64,000 nucleotides of DNA from Isoetes taiwanensis (GCA_021234155.1 JAJEKV010000026.1:2296001-2360000); one strand, 5' to 3'; shown: positions 47,051-58,242, counted from the stretch's first letter. Notes: a model not told the origin generated them from the letters alone. Made by a program: numbers and translations.

Positions 47051-50000
47051 ATAATGAGTTTGTGCAAGCTTGATTCTTCTTCAGTTTTATAATCTCTTGA
47101 TGAAATCATATTAAGTTGAACCTTTATTTGAGACTTGAATACAGATTTCCATGGTGTGGTAACATGACAATGGACACCATGGCTTAAAATTTATAATATA
47201 TATAAAATATTAGAATGAGGCTTGTTGGGGGCATAGTACACAATATTTATGTGGCCTATGTTTATTTGGTTGGCCAAGACCTTATGAATATTTTCCCATT
47301 GGTATTTTGTGGTATCATAAATGGCTTATGAAGATATAGCATTTAAGATGCGTAAGGCATTAAATATGGCTCTTAATGGTATGCTTGCCTTGAGGTCCTA
47401 CATGTGGAATAGATGTTTGCAAGGGACATGCCATAATTTATCATTTTAGAATATCTTAACAACTAGGATATATTTTATCATTGTGGAAAAGCATGTGGCA
47501 TGTTCGAAAAGGCTTTGTTTGCTTGCCGGATTTGGCCGATGGAGGATATACAAAGTTTTTCTGTGTTGTACTTGGTGAAAGTTGGGCCCTTCTTCTAGTC
47601 TTGGCATAGATTTCATGCATGCGGTGGCCTTGCTTTTGGGAACTTGCCCTAAACCTATTTTTGCTTTGACAAAAATCTTGAGTTGTTATCTGTTACGAAA
47701 ATGGAAGGCAAGTAGCCGATTTGGCTGCGGGATTGCCATAGCCATATGCTAAAAGCCATTTCGGATCTCTACTGGTTGATAAGGTGATCCGCATCTTGAC
47801 AAACTATTGCCGTAAATGGAAGAAACAAGCCGATTTGATCTAATACAAGGTTTGGCTTGAATGAAAGCATTAGTGCTCTGTTTTGATATATAGAGCTAAC
47901 AATATTCATGATAATCTATCTGTGGTAGGCTCAAAACAGGTAGCCGTTTTTTTTTGTTTTAGCAGACGTGATACACAGATTTATAAGTGGAGCTTGGCGA
48001 TACCACTAGAAAAGGGGAGCGAACACATTCAGGTTCCTTTTATTATTACACGTGATCATCTGTTCAAAAGAAAAAGCAAACATGTCTTTGCCTTATTTTA
48101 ATGTTGTAGTCTTTGTGTTAGATAATGCTATATAGCAATGACAAAGTATGCTCTTAGATGGTGGAAAATAGTATGCATATTAAATTCATGTGCCCGACTC
48201 TAAAGTTACGGTTTAGTTGTTTTTTGCAGCTTTCTTTGTTTGTGTTGCTACATGATTGTGGCAGTTGTTTTCTTATTTGGTGTTTGCCTTTTGCATATGA
48301 TGCTAGGTCTGCGTTGTGGAGTGCTTAGAAATGCTCCAGTTTGCTAAGGCTGTTAAATGCTGTAGTATTGTTGTGCCTGGGCTTGCATTGTACCAGATGT
48401 GCTTCTTAGTCTGATAGTGATGCACACTGGTCCAGTTTTGCTTATATAGAGGTCTACAAAGTAAGTCAGCACTATAATGGTTATATGACAGTTGTATGAT
48501 GATCTGGTGCCACCTTGTTGAAAAGGAATAAGGCATAATATTCATGAATGTTATCTCAAATACGCAGGTTAATCTTGACAGCCAGCCAAAGGCAAGAAGC
48601 TTGCTATGTAGTGAGACTTTGGAAGAGCTGATATATGTTGTCTTTCCGTAACTCTGATTGCTAGTAGGCTTTAAGCAGAATACCCTATTGGTATTGGCCA
48701 CCAACTAGTTAATGAGTTTTGTCAGCTTGTATTAACCTACTGAAATCATGAGACATATTGGGTTAATATACTTTAACAATGCTGAAAATAATAGGTGAAG
48801 GGCGATAAGCCAGAGTGTTCTATAGCTTACCTGACGCCCCTTGTGTAGTTACCATTATTATGCTAACTTGTGCATTGTTTGGGTGCAGGTAACCAGAACT
48901 CTCTCTCCTGGAGTTATTTTCGGATGCTTGGTGTTACAATCAAGGGACCATAAGAAGAACATGGTCCGATGCAATGCTTGTACCAATACTTGGTGAGATC
49001 TTTCCTCTTTAAATGGAAGTACAATCAAGTGGTGACAAGTTAGACAAGTATATGACCGGTCTGGTTCTATTTAAGTTGGTACAGACAGAATAGTGTATCT
49101 TGCTCACAAATGGTTGTGCTTGTGAATTGGAAAATTCTAAATACTGAAAATTGAATAGATCTTCATTGATCCAAAATCAGCTCAAAAAATATTTGATGAT
49201 AGCATTTTGAATATTTTGGAACCATTTTGGATCCGGGTATGTCTAGATATTTCATATTTTCCCAAAAACAAGATTTAAATTGGTTTATTCGTAAAACTTG
49301 AATGAAACAATTATGAAAATGAAAAAAGGGGGCTATATTTATGCGAGATATCTCCAAGATTTGGTCTATTAGTTGCATATATTTTATATGATTTTTCAAA
49401 ACGCTGAAGATTAAAATGGGCCGATTTTAATCAATGTGGCAAGGATGCACCCCGGTCTCTTATATAATGGGCTGCAAAGAAAGCAAGGGTTTTACAAATA
49501 CCATCAGTTAACTTATGCATCTAAATCCGGCTTGTCAAGGGTTCTAGGTGTAAGGTATTTGCATTTTCTAGCATTCCGGCCATGCCTAATGATAGGGATG
49601 ATACAACTAAAAGATTTGGGATATTTGGAAAAATTTGGGATATTTGCAAGGGATGAATGGGGATGGGAGGTTTTAGTTCCGAAGAAATTTGACAAGAATA
49701 TTTTGAAGTTATACAAAGGCGTCCTACTGGTGCTGGAGCTGTGCAAGATTGAATGTTATTTGCCTTCTTTGTAATCATAAAATCTGTATACAGGTTTTAG
49801 TGCCTTCCGTTGCATGTTAAGAATCCAGTTCTATTCCTTTCTTAGGATATTGGAAAAATGTGCCTTTTCCAAATGGCTCATTAAAATTGACTGGCCTATT
49901 TGGACGGCCGGAATTTTGCTTCCTAATGCTGGTGCCAACATGTTGTGTGATAAAGTGGATTGAATTATCTATTTTCTTCGGTGTAAGGAAGTAGGACCCC

Positions 50001-50067
50001 TCTTCATGAGGGGGTCTTACTTCCATTATAAATGAGGAGTCCTACATCCCGAGGGAGGGATGTGGGA

Positions 50068-50094
50068 GAAGAAGAAGAAGAAGAAGAAGAAGAA
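50068..50094. repeat. (GAA)n tract between units B2 and B3
   Basis: Nine GAA units after GGGATGTGGGA. Confidence 0.95.
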
Positions 50095-52193
50095 ATAATG
50101 AGTTTGTGCAAGCTTGATTCTTCTTCAGTTTTATAATCTCTTGATGAAATCATATTAAGTTGAACCTTTATTTGAGACTTGAATACAGATTTCCATGGTG
50201 TGGTAACATGACAATGGACACCATGGCTTAAAATTTATAATATATATAAAAAATATTAGAATGAGGCTTGTTGGGGGCATAGTACACAATATTTATGTGG
50301 CCTATGTTTATTTGGTTGGCCAAGACCTTATGAATATTTTCCCATTGGTATTTTGTGGTATCATAAATGGCTTATGAAGATATAGCATTTAAGATGCGTA
50401 AGGCATTAAATATGGCTCTTAATGGTATGCTTGCCTTGAGGTCCTACATGTGGAATAGATGTTTGCAAGGGACATGCCATAATTTATCATTTTAGAATAT
50501 CTTAACAACTAGGATATATTTTATCATTGTGGAAAAGCATGTGGCATGTTCGAAAAGGCTTTGTTTGCTTGCCGGATTTGGCCGATGGAGGATATACAAA
50601 GTTTTTCTGTGTTGTACTTGGTGAAAGTTGGGCCCTTCTTCTAGTCTTGGCATAGATTTCATGCATGCGGTGGCCTTGCTTTTGGGAACTTGCCCTAAAC
50701 CTATTTTTGCTTTGACAAAAATCTTGAGTTGTTATCTCGTTATTTAAAATGGAAGGCAAGTAGCCGATTTGGTCACGGATTGCCATAGCCATATGCTAAA
50801 AGCCATTTCGGATCTCTACTGGTTGATAAGGTGATCCGCATCTTGACAAACTATTGCCGTAAATGGAAGAAACAAGCCGATTTGATCTAATACAAGGTTT
50901 GGCTTGAATGAAAGCATTAGTGCTCTTCTTTTTGATATATAGAGCTAACAATATTCATGATAATCTATCGTGGTAGGCTCAAAAGCAGTAGCCGTTTTTG
51001 CTCTCTGGTTTAGCGGGACGATACACAGATTTATAAGTGGAGCTTGGCGATACCACTAGAAAAGGGGAGCGAACACATTCAGGTTCCTTTTATTATTACA
51101 CGTGATCATCTGTTCAAAAGAAAAAGCAAACATGTGTTTGCCTTATTTTAATGTTGTAGTGTTTGTGTTAGATAATGCTATATAGCAAAGACAAGATGCT
51201 CTTAGATGGTGGAAAATAGTATGCATATTAAATTCATGTGCCAAAATCTAAAGTTACTGGTTTAGTTGTTTTTGCAGCTTTTCTTTGTTTGTGTTGCTAC
51301 ATGATTGTGGCGCTTGTTTTCTTATTTGGTGTTTGCCTTTTGCATATGATGCTAGGTCTCGTTGTGGAGTGCTTAGAAATGCTCCAGTTTGCTAAAGTCA
51401 ACTAAATCTTTGTAGTATTGTTGTGCACAGGCTTGCATTGTACCGATATGTGCTTCTTAGTCCGATAGTGATGCACACCGGTCCGGTTTTGCTTATATAG
51501 AGGTCTACAAAGTAAGTCAACACTATAATGGTTATATGACGTTGTATGATGATCCGGTGCCACCTTGTTGAAAAGGAATAAGGCATAATATTCATGAATG
51601 TTATCTCAAATCACGCTTGGGTTAATCTTGACAAATGACCCAAAGGCAAGAAGCTTGCTATGTAGTGAGACTTTGGAAGAGCTGATATATGTTGTCTTTC
51701 CTCAGAACTCGATTGCTAGTAGGCTTTAAGCGAGGAATACCCTATTGGTATTGGCCACCAACTAGTTAATGAGTTTTGTCGACTTGTATTAACCCCATGA
51801 TGAAATCATGAGACATATTGGGTTAATATACTTTAACAATCTTTGAAAATAATAGGTGAAGGGCGATAAGCCAGAGTGTTCTATAGCTTACCTGACGCCC
51901 CTTGTGTAGTTACCATTATTATGCTAACTTGTGCATTGTTTGGGTGCAGGTAACCAGAACTCTCTCTCCTGGAGTTATTTTCGGATGCTTGGTGTTACAA
52001 TCAAGGGACCATAAGAAGAACATGGTCCGATGCAATGCTTGTACCAATACTTGGTGAGATCTTTCCTCTTTAAATGGAAGTACAATCAAGTGGTGACAAG
52101 TTAGACAAGTATATGACCGGTCTGGTTCTATTTAAGTTGGTACAGATTACAGAATAGTGTATCTTGCTCACAAATGGTTGTGCTTGTGAATTG

Positions 52194-52383
52194 GAAGAAG
52201 AAGAAGAAGAAGAAGAAGAAGAAGAAGAAGAAGAAGAAGAAGAAGAAGAAGAAGAAGAAGAAGAAGAAGAAGAAGAAGAAGAAGAAGAAGAAGAAGAAGA
52301 AGAAGAAGAAGAAGAAGAAGAAGAAGAAGAAGAAGAAGAAGAAGAAGAAGAAGAAGAAGAAGAAGAAGAAGAAGAAGAAGAAG
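52194..52383. repeat. Long (GAA)63 microsatellite: right junction of the macro-array
   Basis: 190 bases of uninterrupted GAA repeats join truncated unit B3 to CACTA/SET sequence. Poly-Glu, poly-Lys, poly-Phe and poly-Ser frames across it are artefacts. Confidence 0.98.
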
Positions 52384-52389
52384 GGTGCA

Positions 52390-53109
52390 TTCCGACGAAA
52401 ATTATATGAGTAATTTGAGTACATCATCAAAGGACCTCCGGTACCGTATTCATATTCAATGAACAATTCATCACCAATACACAAAGTTTTTATAGCATAA
52501 ACCATGATATATCTCCCGTCAATTTTACGCCTAAAAATTCTTCTTGGTCTTTGTTTGCCTCGACAAATTCACAATTGGTAGCTTCGTGATTCTTGATAGA
52601 GCTATTAATAAAAGCAAAGGTTTCCATGCAACCGAGGATCGACCATCAATATATGTGAAGCTTGCGTGAATCACCGGGCTTGGATATTGTTCGTGCATTT
52701 GAATTTAGGCCATAGATGAGCATGCGCCAATCGATGCTTACTCAATTTATGCCAAGTGTCCGAAGTTATATTCGGGACCTACATATGGCATTAAAGGAAC
52801 AAATGTACCATCTTTGACTTTTGTATTCGTCATAATATATAATCCCAGTGCCAAAGACCGGGGACCCGAATTGCTTTTAATCATGTAACGCCTACCCCAA
52901 TATGTAAATTGCTCCCCATAAATAATTGGCTTGCCTCTAGGCCATGCATTGAATTTCTTACAATCTTTGTCTGTAAAGGGCTGGACCAAATGGACTAGTG
53001 AAGGTGGAAGATTATTTTCTTCTACATGATCTAGTACATTCCAATTTTGATGAACATTGTCATTCCCTCCAATCTTGGCAACGACCATTGCACGACGAAG
53101 TTCTATCAA
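52390..53109 (-). pseudogene. SET-domain (lysine methyltransferase-like) fragment within CACTA-related DNA
   Basis: The first frame (53109-52747) ends with YMIKSNSGPRSLALGLYIMT, KVKDGTFVPLMPYVG, matching the SET start (G-G-fat--I--G-fv-eY-G). Further on, FAFINSSIKNHEATNCEFVE occupies the NHS-C-pNc-f region, and IMVYAIKTLCIGDELFIEYEYG matches the A-rdI--GEELtydYg end. Two shifts of frame separate these blocks, and the key NHSC motif reads NSSIKNH, so activity is doubtful. The domain stops at the GAA tract. It belongs to the same minus-strand transcription unit as the zinc-knuckle exons at 53.3-53.8 kb. SET assignment is by motif order. Confidence 0.6.
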
Positions 53110-53339
53110 TGTAATGGGATACTCTTTGCGGAAGTTGATGGCTTTCTTTTTGTAGGGTTTTCTATGAACGCATTCATAGTATCAACATCATCTACTTCCA
53201 ATGACAACATAACCCCAAAATCTATATATGCTTCGAGCTCACTTCATTCTCAATTTCTTCCTAACAAAATACAAGCAAACTAAGTTAAGACGTCGATTCA
53301 AGTACATGAGAGTAGTTGATTCGAGTTCATGAGATTCAT

Positions 53340-53772
53340 GTATTATACCTCGTTGGAATACCCCACATGTGCGTCCGAGAGCACTGGATTTGTCGGGCAT
53401 TCACCATATTTATCAACATGGTCGAGGACAGTCTTTCTCATCCGTTTTATTTATCCTTTGCACATGGAACAATTGCAATATAACCGCTCTGTCAAGTACA
53501 ACTGCAAAAAAAAAAAAAAGTAACATCAAGATATAAAGTTAACTAATCATTCGAAACATGTTTATTGTACATACATCGGCGGCATTCATTTCATGCACAC
53601 CACCAAAGCCTCTAGGAAGACTCGGTCCACTGGGTCTAATTGGACTATTTGTGGCAATTGTTGGGGTAACATTCTTGCGCAAGTCGCCATGTAACATTCT
53701 CAAAGCTTTCTGTCTCACTTTACGTTCAAATTCTTTCTGACGTTCGTCCATGTTGTTTTTACTAGTAAACAA
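53340..53772 (-). pseudogene. N-terminal exons of element gene, zinc-knuckle (Transpos_assoc-like)
   Basis: Exon 1 (ATG near 53751, donor at GAT|GTATGT about 53573) encodes MDERQKEFERKVRQKALRML and a Pro/Gly-rich tail. The next exon (acceptor after a poly-pyrimidine stretch, about 53509) reads YCNCSMCKG, an in-frame TAA, then RMRKTVLDHVDKYGECP. The C-x-C-x2-C followed by a helix and H-x3-YG-C resembles the zinc-binding leader found before plant CACTA transposase cores. One nonsense codon is present. Downstream on the same strand is the SET-like part. Confidence 0.45.
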
Positions 53773-53904
53773 TAAAAATATTAATAAAAAACCATGTAAT
53801 AATATAATAAATATAAATATCCATATTTTTTTTTAGATTTTATCAAATGTTTCTTCTTAAGATTTAGATTGATACAACGTTTATGATATTTAGAAAGCAT
53901 TTGA

Positions 53905-54115
53905 TTGAAGGGTGCCTGAACCCGATACATCTAGTCCTCTCCATTTGAAATGGAGTCGACCAGTACCTTATTCACGCAACCTTTCAAATCTTTTGTAACC
54001 TATGAAGATTGAAACTTCTGTTCTGAGGTGCATAAACCCGATACGTCTAGTCTTCTCCATTCGGGATGGAGCCGACTCGTACCTTGATCATGCATCCCTC
54101 AAGTTTTTAACATAC
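53905..54115 (-). repeat. CACTA leader repeat pair (related to 20.56-20.77 kb)
   Basis: Two copies of a unit containing CCCGATAC, TCTAGTC, CTCCATT and GGAGTCGACC/GGAGCCGACTC, positioned 5' of the zinc-knuckle/SET gene just as in the kinase-like segment. Confidence 0.75.
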
Positions 54116-54295
54116 TTTCAAGATTCAATCTTCTAATCTATTAGCATTTGGAGGTGTTTAACTCTAAAACCACAAAGATTAACAAACCAGCGTAGATCTT
54201 ACCTTATGAAGACCCACGAGCAAAAACCGAAAAGCAATGAGACAAAATAACAATGGAATGGAAAAAATAACCCGGTCGGGTTCCCGCCATATTTA

Positions 54296-54575
54296 ACGTC
54301 GTTTATCGACGTCTGCACGACGTCGTTCAACGACGCCAAGCCGACGTGGCTTGACACCCAGGCATGCCACGTCAGCACGGGGCGTCGGATGCCGCCTCAT
54401 ATGCCACGTCAGTTACCAGCTAAGACGTCGTTGAACGACGTCTAACTGGTGTGGCTTGACACCCGTGCATGCCACGCCGGGTAGGGCGTCGATGCCCCCT
54501 CAGATGCCACGTCAGATGATCAAGACGTCGTTCAACGACGTTTAATGATTATAACATCGTTAAACGACGACCTGT
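54296..54575. repeat. CACTA subterminal array
   Basis: Repeated GACGTCGTTCAACGACG, AAGACGTCGTTGAACGACG and TCGTTAAACGACGACC palindromes alternate with CATGCCACGTCAG/GTGGCTTGACACCC phrases repeated two or three times. Typical of a CACTA end region or promoter-proximal binding array. Confidence 0.85.
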
Positions 54576-54630
54576 GCTTGTGTGTCCAACATGCATGTCG
54601 TGGCATGGTGCTGGTGCCAAATACGAACTC

Positions 54631-54702
54631 TAACCCTAACCCTAACCCTAACCCTAACCCTAACCCTAACCCTAACCCTAACCCTAACCCTAACCCTAAC
54701 CC
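54631..54702 (+). repeat. Interstitial telomere-like array (TAACCC)12
   Basis: Twelve perfect hexamers, 72 bp. The usual plant telomere unit is the heptamer CCCTAAA; this array is strictly the hexamer type. It lies between two CACTA-related blocks. Confidence 0.98.
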
Positions 54703-54751
54703 TACATCCACGTTATAAGTGGATCCATCAAGAGTCTAGTATTCTTATCTT

Positions 54752-55087
54752 TTGAGTGTTCTTGCCTATCTTGCTATAATGGTCCCAAGCTTAAAGACCA
54801 CCTTTCGCTGCGATATGTTCCTTCTAGCAAGAATCCTCCTCCTCCTCCAAGGGAAGACACCTCCAAAGAACCCCCCTGCTTCTCCCGCTGAGAACCCTCC
54901 CTTCACCATCGTGGCAAAGATGAGTGAAAAGGAGCTTCTGATTGCACTAACATCTGGCGTTTCCTGTGGGGAACAACTGGTAGAATGGCTCACCGAGCCA
55001 AACAAAGAGAAAACGACGTTAATGGTGCAGATAATGATGCAAATGGTTGCATCAAACCGCCACGCCCTCGGGGATGGACATAAGTAA
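54752..55087 (+). CDS. Unrecognised 111-aa frame in CACTA region
   Basis: The reading has a Pro-rich part (KTPPKNPPASPAENPPF) and a helical tail (EKELLIALTSGVSCGEQLVE). It lies on the opposite strand to the SET and TNP2 genes, like the 29.5-30.1 kb frame. No family recognised; possibly part of an element accessory gene with the 55428-55748 frame. Confidence 0.3.
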   Translation: MSVLAYLAIMVPSLKTTFRCDMFLLARILLLLQGKTPPKNPPASPAENPPFTIVAKMSEKELLIALTSGVSCGEQLVEWLTEPNKEKTTLMVQIMMQMVASNRHALGDGHK

Positions 55088-55427
55088 TGTATAAGCTTTT
55101 TTATGAATGGAAACAATCGCTTTTTTTTTATTTATTTGTTTATTTGTATTGTATGTTGTTTCGTTATGTTAAACAAGCACAAGTTTCGTTATGTCACCGC
55201 CATTATCGGGGCGGATGTGATCGCTTAAACGAACCGGCGCATCCTTGCAATCAAAACAAACTAATGCATTCTCTCACGAACAAAAGGCACTTGCGGATGG
55301 TGGTGGAGGCACTAATAACTTTGAGCCATTCAATGTGAATTCCCAAGATCAAGCTATACCCATTTGACTCACAAGAAATGGCTAATATGGGACCAGCACA
55401 AATGAGTCTCGACTTACCGTATGGCGA

Positions 55428-55748
55428 ATGCATTCTTATCACGCTCGACCACCGCAAATAATCTCCAAGCAGGACGAAGATATTCGTAGTTTTCCTGATG
55501 GGGGGTTGGCAAGGAATATAGAAAATGATGCGCGTCAACTTTTCAGAGAGCTTGGATTCACGTTTGATACTGAGCCATGCGTGCCACAAAAGTTCAGCCT
55601 AGAGGATATTATGCTAGACACTCCACCAGATATTTCTGTGGTGGATGTAGTTGGCTCTCAAGATAGTGTAGATTGGTTAGATAAGAAAGTCCTTGAGACT
55701 GGCATTTCATTTCGTGCTTTGTGCACCCAAGTGGGCGACTTGATTTGA
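55428..55748 (+). CDS. Unrecognised 106-aa frame in CACTA region
   Basis: Acidic protein (ENDARQLFRELGFTFDTEPC, SVVDVVGSQDSVDWLDKKVL) ending at TGA 55748. A second exon of the same plus-strand accessory gene is possible. No known domain. Confidence 0.35.
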   Translation: MHSYHARPPQIISKQDEDIRSFPDGGLARNIENDARQLFRELGFTFDTEPCVPQKFSLEDIMLDTPPDISVVDVVGSQDSVDWLDKKVLETGISFRALCTQVGDLI

Positions 55749-56091
55749 TAACTGATTCTGCGTTGGATTTTTTGTTTCATTTCCTAAGAGAAGTTTTGTA
55801 TATATTTTTGTGAGGAAATCGTTTTCAGGCACGGCTTACTAAGGCCTGTTATTTTGCTAAGCGTGGTATAAGAAAAATAAATAAATAATGTAGACAACCA
55901 TTGAGCTCGCCAACCATTGAATATAACAATTTAAACATAAGTCATGCTGACACTTAAAAAAAAAAAGAGTATTTTTGTCTTTTATATAACAGAAGTGTAA
56001 TATATTAAATCTAAAATATATTCAAAGCAAATGTATACAAGAACATTTTTATTGATATTTTTATTGGCTTACAAAAAACATCTTGGTCAAC

Positions 56092-56391
56092 CTATGATGG
56101 TATGCCTGGGAAATGCATAGCCAATGTATCCTGCGAGTCTTCTGAGTCATCATCCGAGGACACGCCGATACCAACGTGAACAATCTTTAACCTCTTTTTT
56201 TCGGGCTCTCTGCTGGTGCTGGATTGATCAGTGGAAAGTTTTTTCACTGATTTTGATGATCTGAGTTTCTGCTTTCCCTTGCATCTCTTTCCCTTTATCG
56301 GTCCGACCCATCGATGATGGCTGCGCTTTGAACTAGCGTTACCTCCTCGCACAAAGCAGCCAAATCCTTCAACATCCGAAGGATTCGACAC
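56092..56391 (-). CDS. Lysine-rich 99-aa frame, likely element accessory protein
   Basis: Basic centre (KGKRCKGKQKLRSSKSVKKL) with nuclear-signal character (EPEKKRLKI) and an acidic Ser/Asp tail (SSDDDSEDSQD). Lies just inside the right CACTA subterminal array. Function unknown; DNA-binding accessory protein is one guess. Confidence 0.35.
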   Translation of the reverse strand: MSNPSDVEGFGCFVRGGNASSKRSHHRWVGPIKGKRCKGKQKLRSSKSVKKLSTDQSSTSREPEKKRLKIVHVGIGVSSDDDSEDSQDTLAMHFPGIPS

Positions 56392-56499
56392 TTGCTTCGG
56401 GTTATCGCCATCGGATCTGCCCTACTTTTTTCTTGAGGATAGATAGATCGGATACTGTTTTTATGTTTAAATTTTTGTATGCCACGTTCGAGGACACGT

Positions 56500-57206
56500 C
56501 AAGCTGACGCATTAAAATTTCAGATAATGACGCGGCCACGCAGTATGGTAAATACGCCGGCCTTTATGCGACGCCGATGAACGACGCCCGTGATGACGGT
56601 CTAGCCCCGTCGTAAGCAAGCCGCCTGGCAACAAAGACCATGCCACGCCGGGCCGACGCGCTCACGCCGCCTCTATACGCCGTCGCTCATCGACGATAAG
56701 CGACGTGTCGCACGCACGGCTGCGCCGCCTTTTGTCCACAAAGACCGCGCCTTGCAGGCATGGTAAACACGCCGCCTTTGCACAATGTCGCTTATCGACG
56801 CCGTGGCCGACGTGTCTACACATCTAAAAGCGCCCGGCTTTGGCAACAACACTATGCCAGTTGGCCCACACGACACGCCGGTTCTACACGCCATCGACGA
56901 CAAGCGGAACATCGCCTGCCTTTTGTCCACAAAGACCGTGCACGCAGGCATGGTGGATGTCAACTCTGCGACGCCGATAAACGACGCCGCGTCGACGGTT
57001 CGGTTGTCACACGGCGTGCCGCTTGGCAAAAGGACCATGCCACGCTGGCCGTCGCGACACGTCAGCCCTGGGCATCGTCGATGAACGACGTCGAGAGGAC
57101 GTTCAACGACGTAAAGATTGTTCAACGACGTTGACGTCGTTGTTCGACGACTTGACGTCGTTGTTCAACGTCAGGACATCGTTGAACGTCGACTGTTCCT
57201 TGTAGT
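56500..57206 (-). mobile_element. Right terminus of a CACTA transposon with subterminal array
   Basis: On the minus strand the end reads CACTACAAGGAACAGTCGAC at 57206 and inwards, the diagnostic CACTA terminus. Inside are dense direct and inverted copies of AACGACGTC/GACGTCGTT (57,075-57,190) and degenerate ACGCCG/CGACGCC phrases to about 56,500. Predicted proteins over this array (56673-57125) are repeat artefacts. The partner terminus was not found intact. Confidence 0.85.
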
Positions 57207-58116
57207 GAATCTTTTATTGTTGTACATACATAGTTTGGAAATTAATACTTTGGTACAAATACTTAGTTTGAACATTATTAGCTCTCTTTCAACGACATAG
57301 GGGCAATCCATAGGGCCATGCTAACATTTAATGTAAAGAGAAGACTAACTGTTATAAAAGTAGGTGTGGATGTACTACTTATAAGTCACACAAAAATTGC
57401 TTCATGGGTTCAGGTTGGTGGTCAGAAGGAGATACACCACACAACTCTTGTTCAATTTGCCTTGTAAAGAACACATATCTCACTACATCAAGTCAATAAC
57501 CCGGGTTAGTAACCGTAGAAAACAAAAAAACAAATAAAAATGTACACAATATGGCCATTATACTTCCTACATGCAAATGTCTTACCTGAACGTGGAGAAA
57601 ACAAATAAATCGAAAGAAGCCGAATAGAGTGCTTGGATAATTGGATTCGAATGAAAGCAATTCGATGGTGATTGTTAGGCTATAGATACGAAAGACGTCA
57701 GCAATTTCGTTGTAGTTCGATGGTGACTGTCAGCAATTCCGTTGTAGCAAAACAGAATTCCAGTTTAATAATCAAGGAAAATGTCTATTTTCGAAAATTT
57801 CTCTGAGAAGAATTTTTTGGTTTGTCTCATCATTGCGAAATTATATTGTCTCATGAATTTTTGATCAGCCAACTTACCTGTAACAAACTCAACAACTTTA
57901 CGATAGCCAGAAACGTCTTATAAATTTTGACATTAGCTGGCAGAGAACCTGCTTTCTAAAACCTCACAGAGAACCATTTGATCGCAACAAACAAGTAGTT
58001 TAGAAACACATTGTCCATTGACCTCGGACACCAATCTCAAAAATGATACTTCGTGCATCAACTAAACTAATAATAGTAGAATAGAATAGAATATGATTTT
58101 ATCGTCCACGGAGACC
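57207..58116. other. Gene-free stretch right of the CACTA end
   Basis: AT-rich, no recognised gene. GCAATTCCGTTGTAG/GCAATTTCGTTGTAG is doubled at about 57,695-57,745. Confidence 0.5.
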
Positions 58117-58169
58117 AAAAAAATTTGGACCATTTCTCGATTTATGCGTGTCATCCTTGCGCAGGGGCC

Positions 58170-58201
<32 letters not shown>

Positions 58202-58221
58202 TCGGATGTCCCGGTACAAAC
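58117..58221 (-). ncRNA. U6: U6 spliceosomal snRNA copy with diverged 5' stem
   Basis: On the minus strand, from GGGACATCCGATAAAATTGG through ACGATACAGAGAAGATTAGC, ATGGCCCCTGCGCAAGG and ATGACACGCATAAATCGAGA to AAATGGTCC and a T7 run, it matches plant U6 essentially base for base, including the ACAGAGA box and the AGC triad. The first nine or so bases differ: the C run that normally pairs with GGG in the 5' stem-loop is replaced by TTTGTACC. With the canonical 102-nt numbering, base 1 falls at about 58221. Either a functional variant or a copy decaying from its 5' end. Confidence 0.85.
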
Positions 58222-58242
58222 TGCGCAAACTGTTCGGTACAA

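Larger units (their letters stand above)
43697..52193. repeat. Macro-repeat family B: two full units and one truncated
   Basis: Units start after GAA tracts at 43697, 47024 and 50068 (about 3327, 3044 and 2126 bp). The first bases (TAATGAGTTTGTGCAAGC) and the end (GTAAGGAAGTAGGACCCC..ATTATAAA..GAGTCCTACATCC) are shared by the copies, and the end is also related to family A. B1 is slightly longer through small insertions, and B2/B3 share substitutions. The third unit ends at CTTGTGAATTGG, where the longest GAA tract begins. Short frames here (44561-44815, 46440-46724 and similar) are not conserved between copies and are not annotated as genes. Confidence 0.95.

Noticed and set aside
34021-52400. 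CRISPR-like regular repeats
   Set aside because: Eukaryotic DNA with 3-kb units and microsatellite junctions; no short repeat-spacer pattern.
52070-52505. Long poly-Ser, poly-Phe, poly-Glu and poly-Lys frames
   Set aside because: Pure translation of the (GAA)63 microsatellite in different frames.
56673-57134. Opposing frames of 150 and 124 codons
   Set aside because: They run through the CACTA subterminal repeat array; composition follows the ACGACG repeats.
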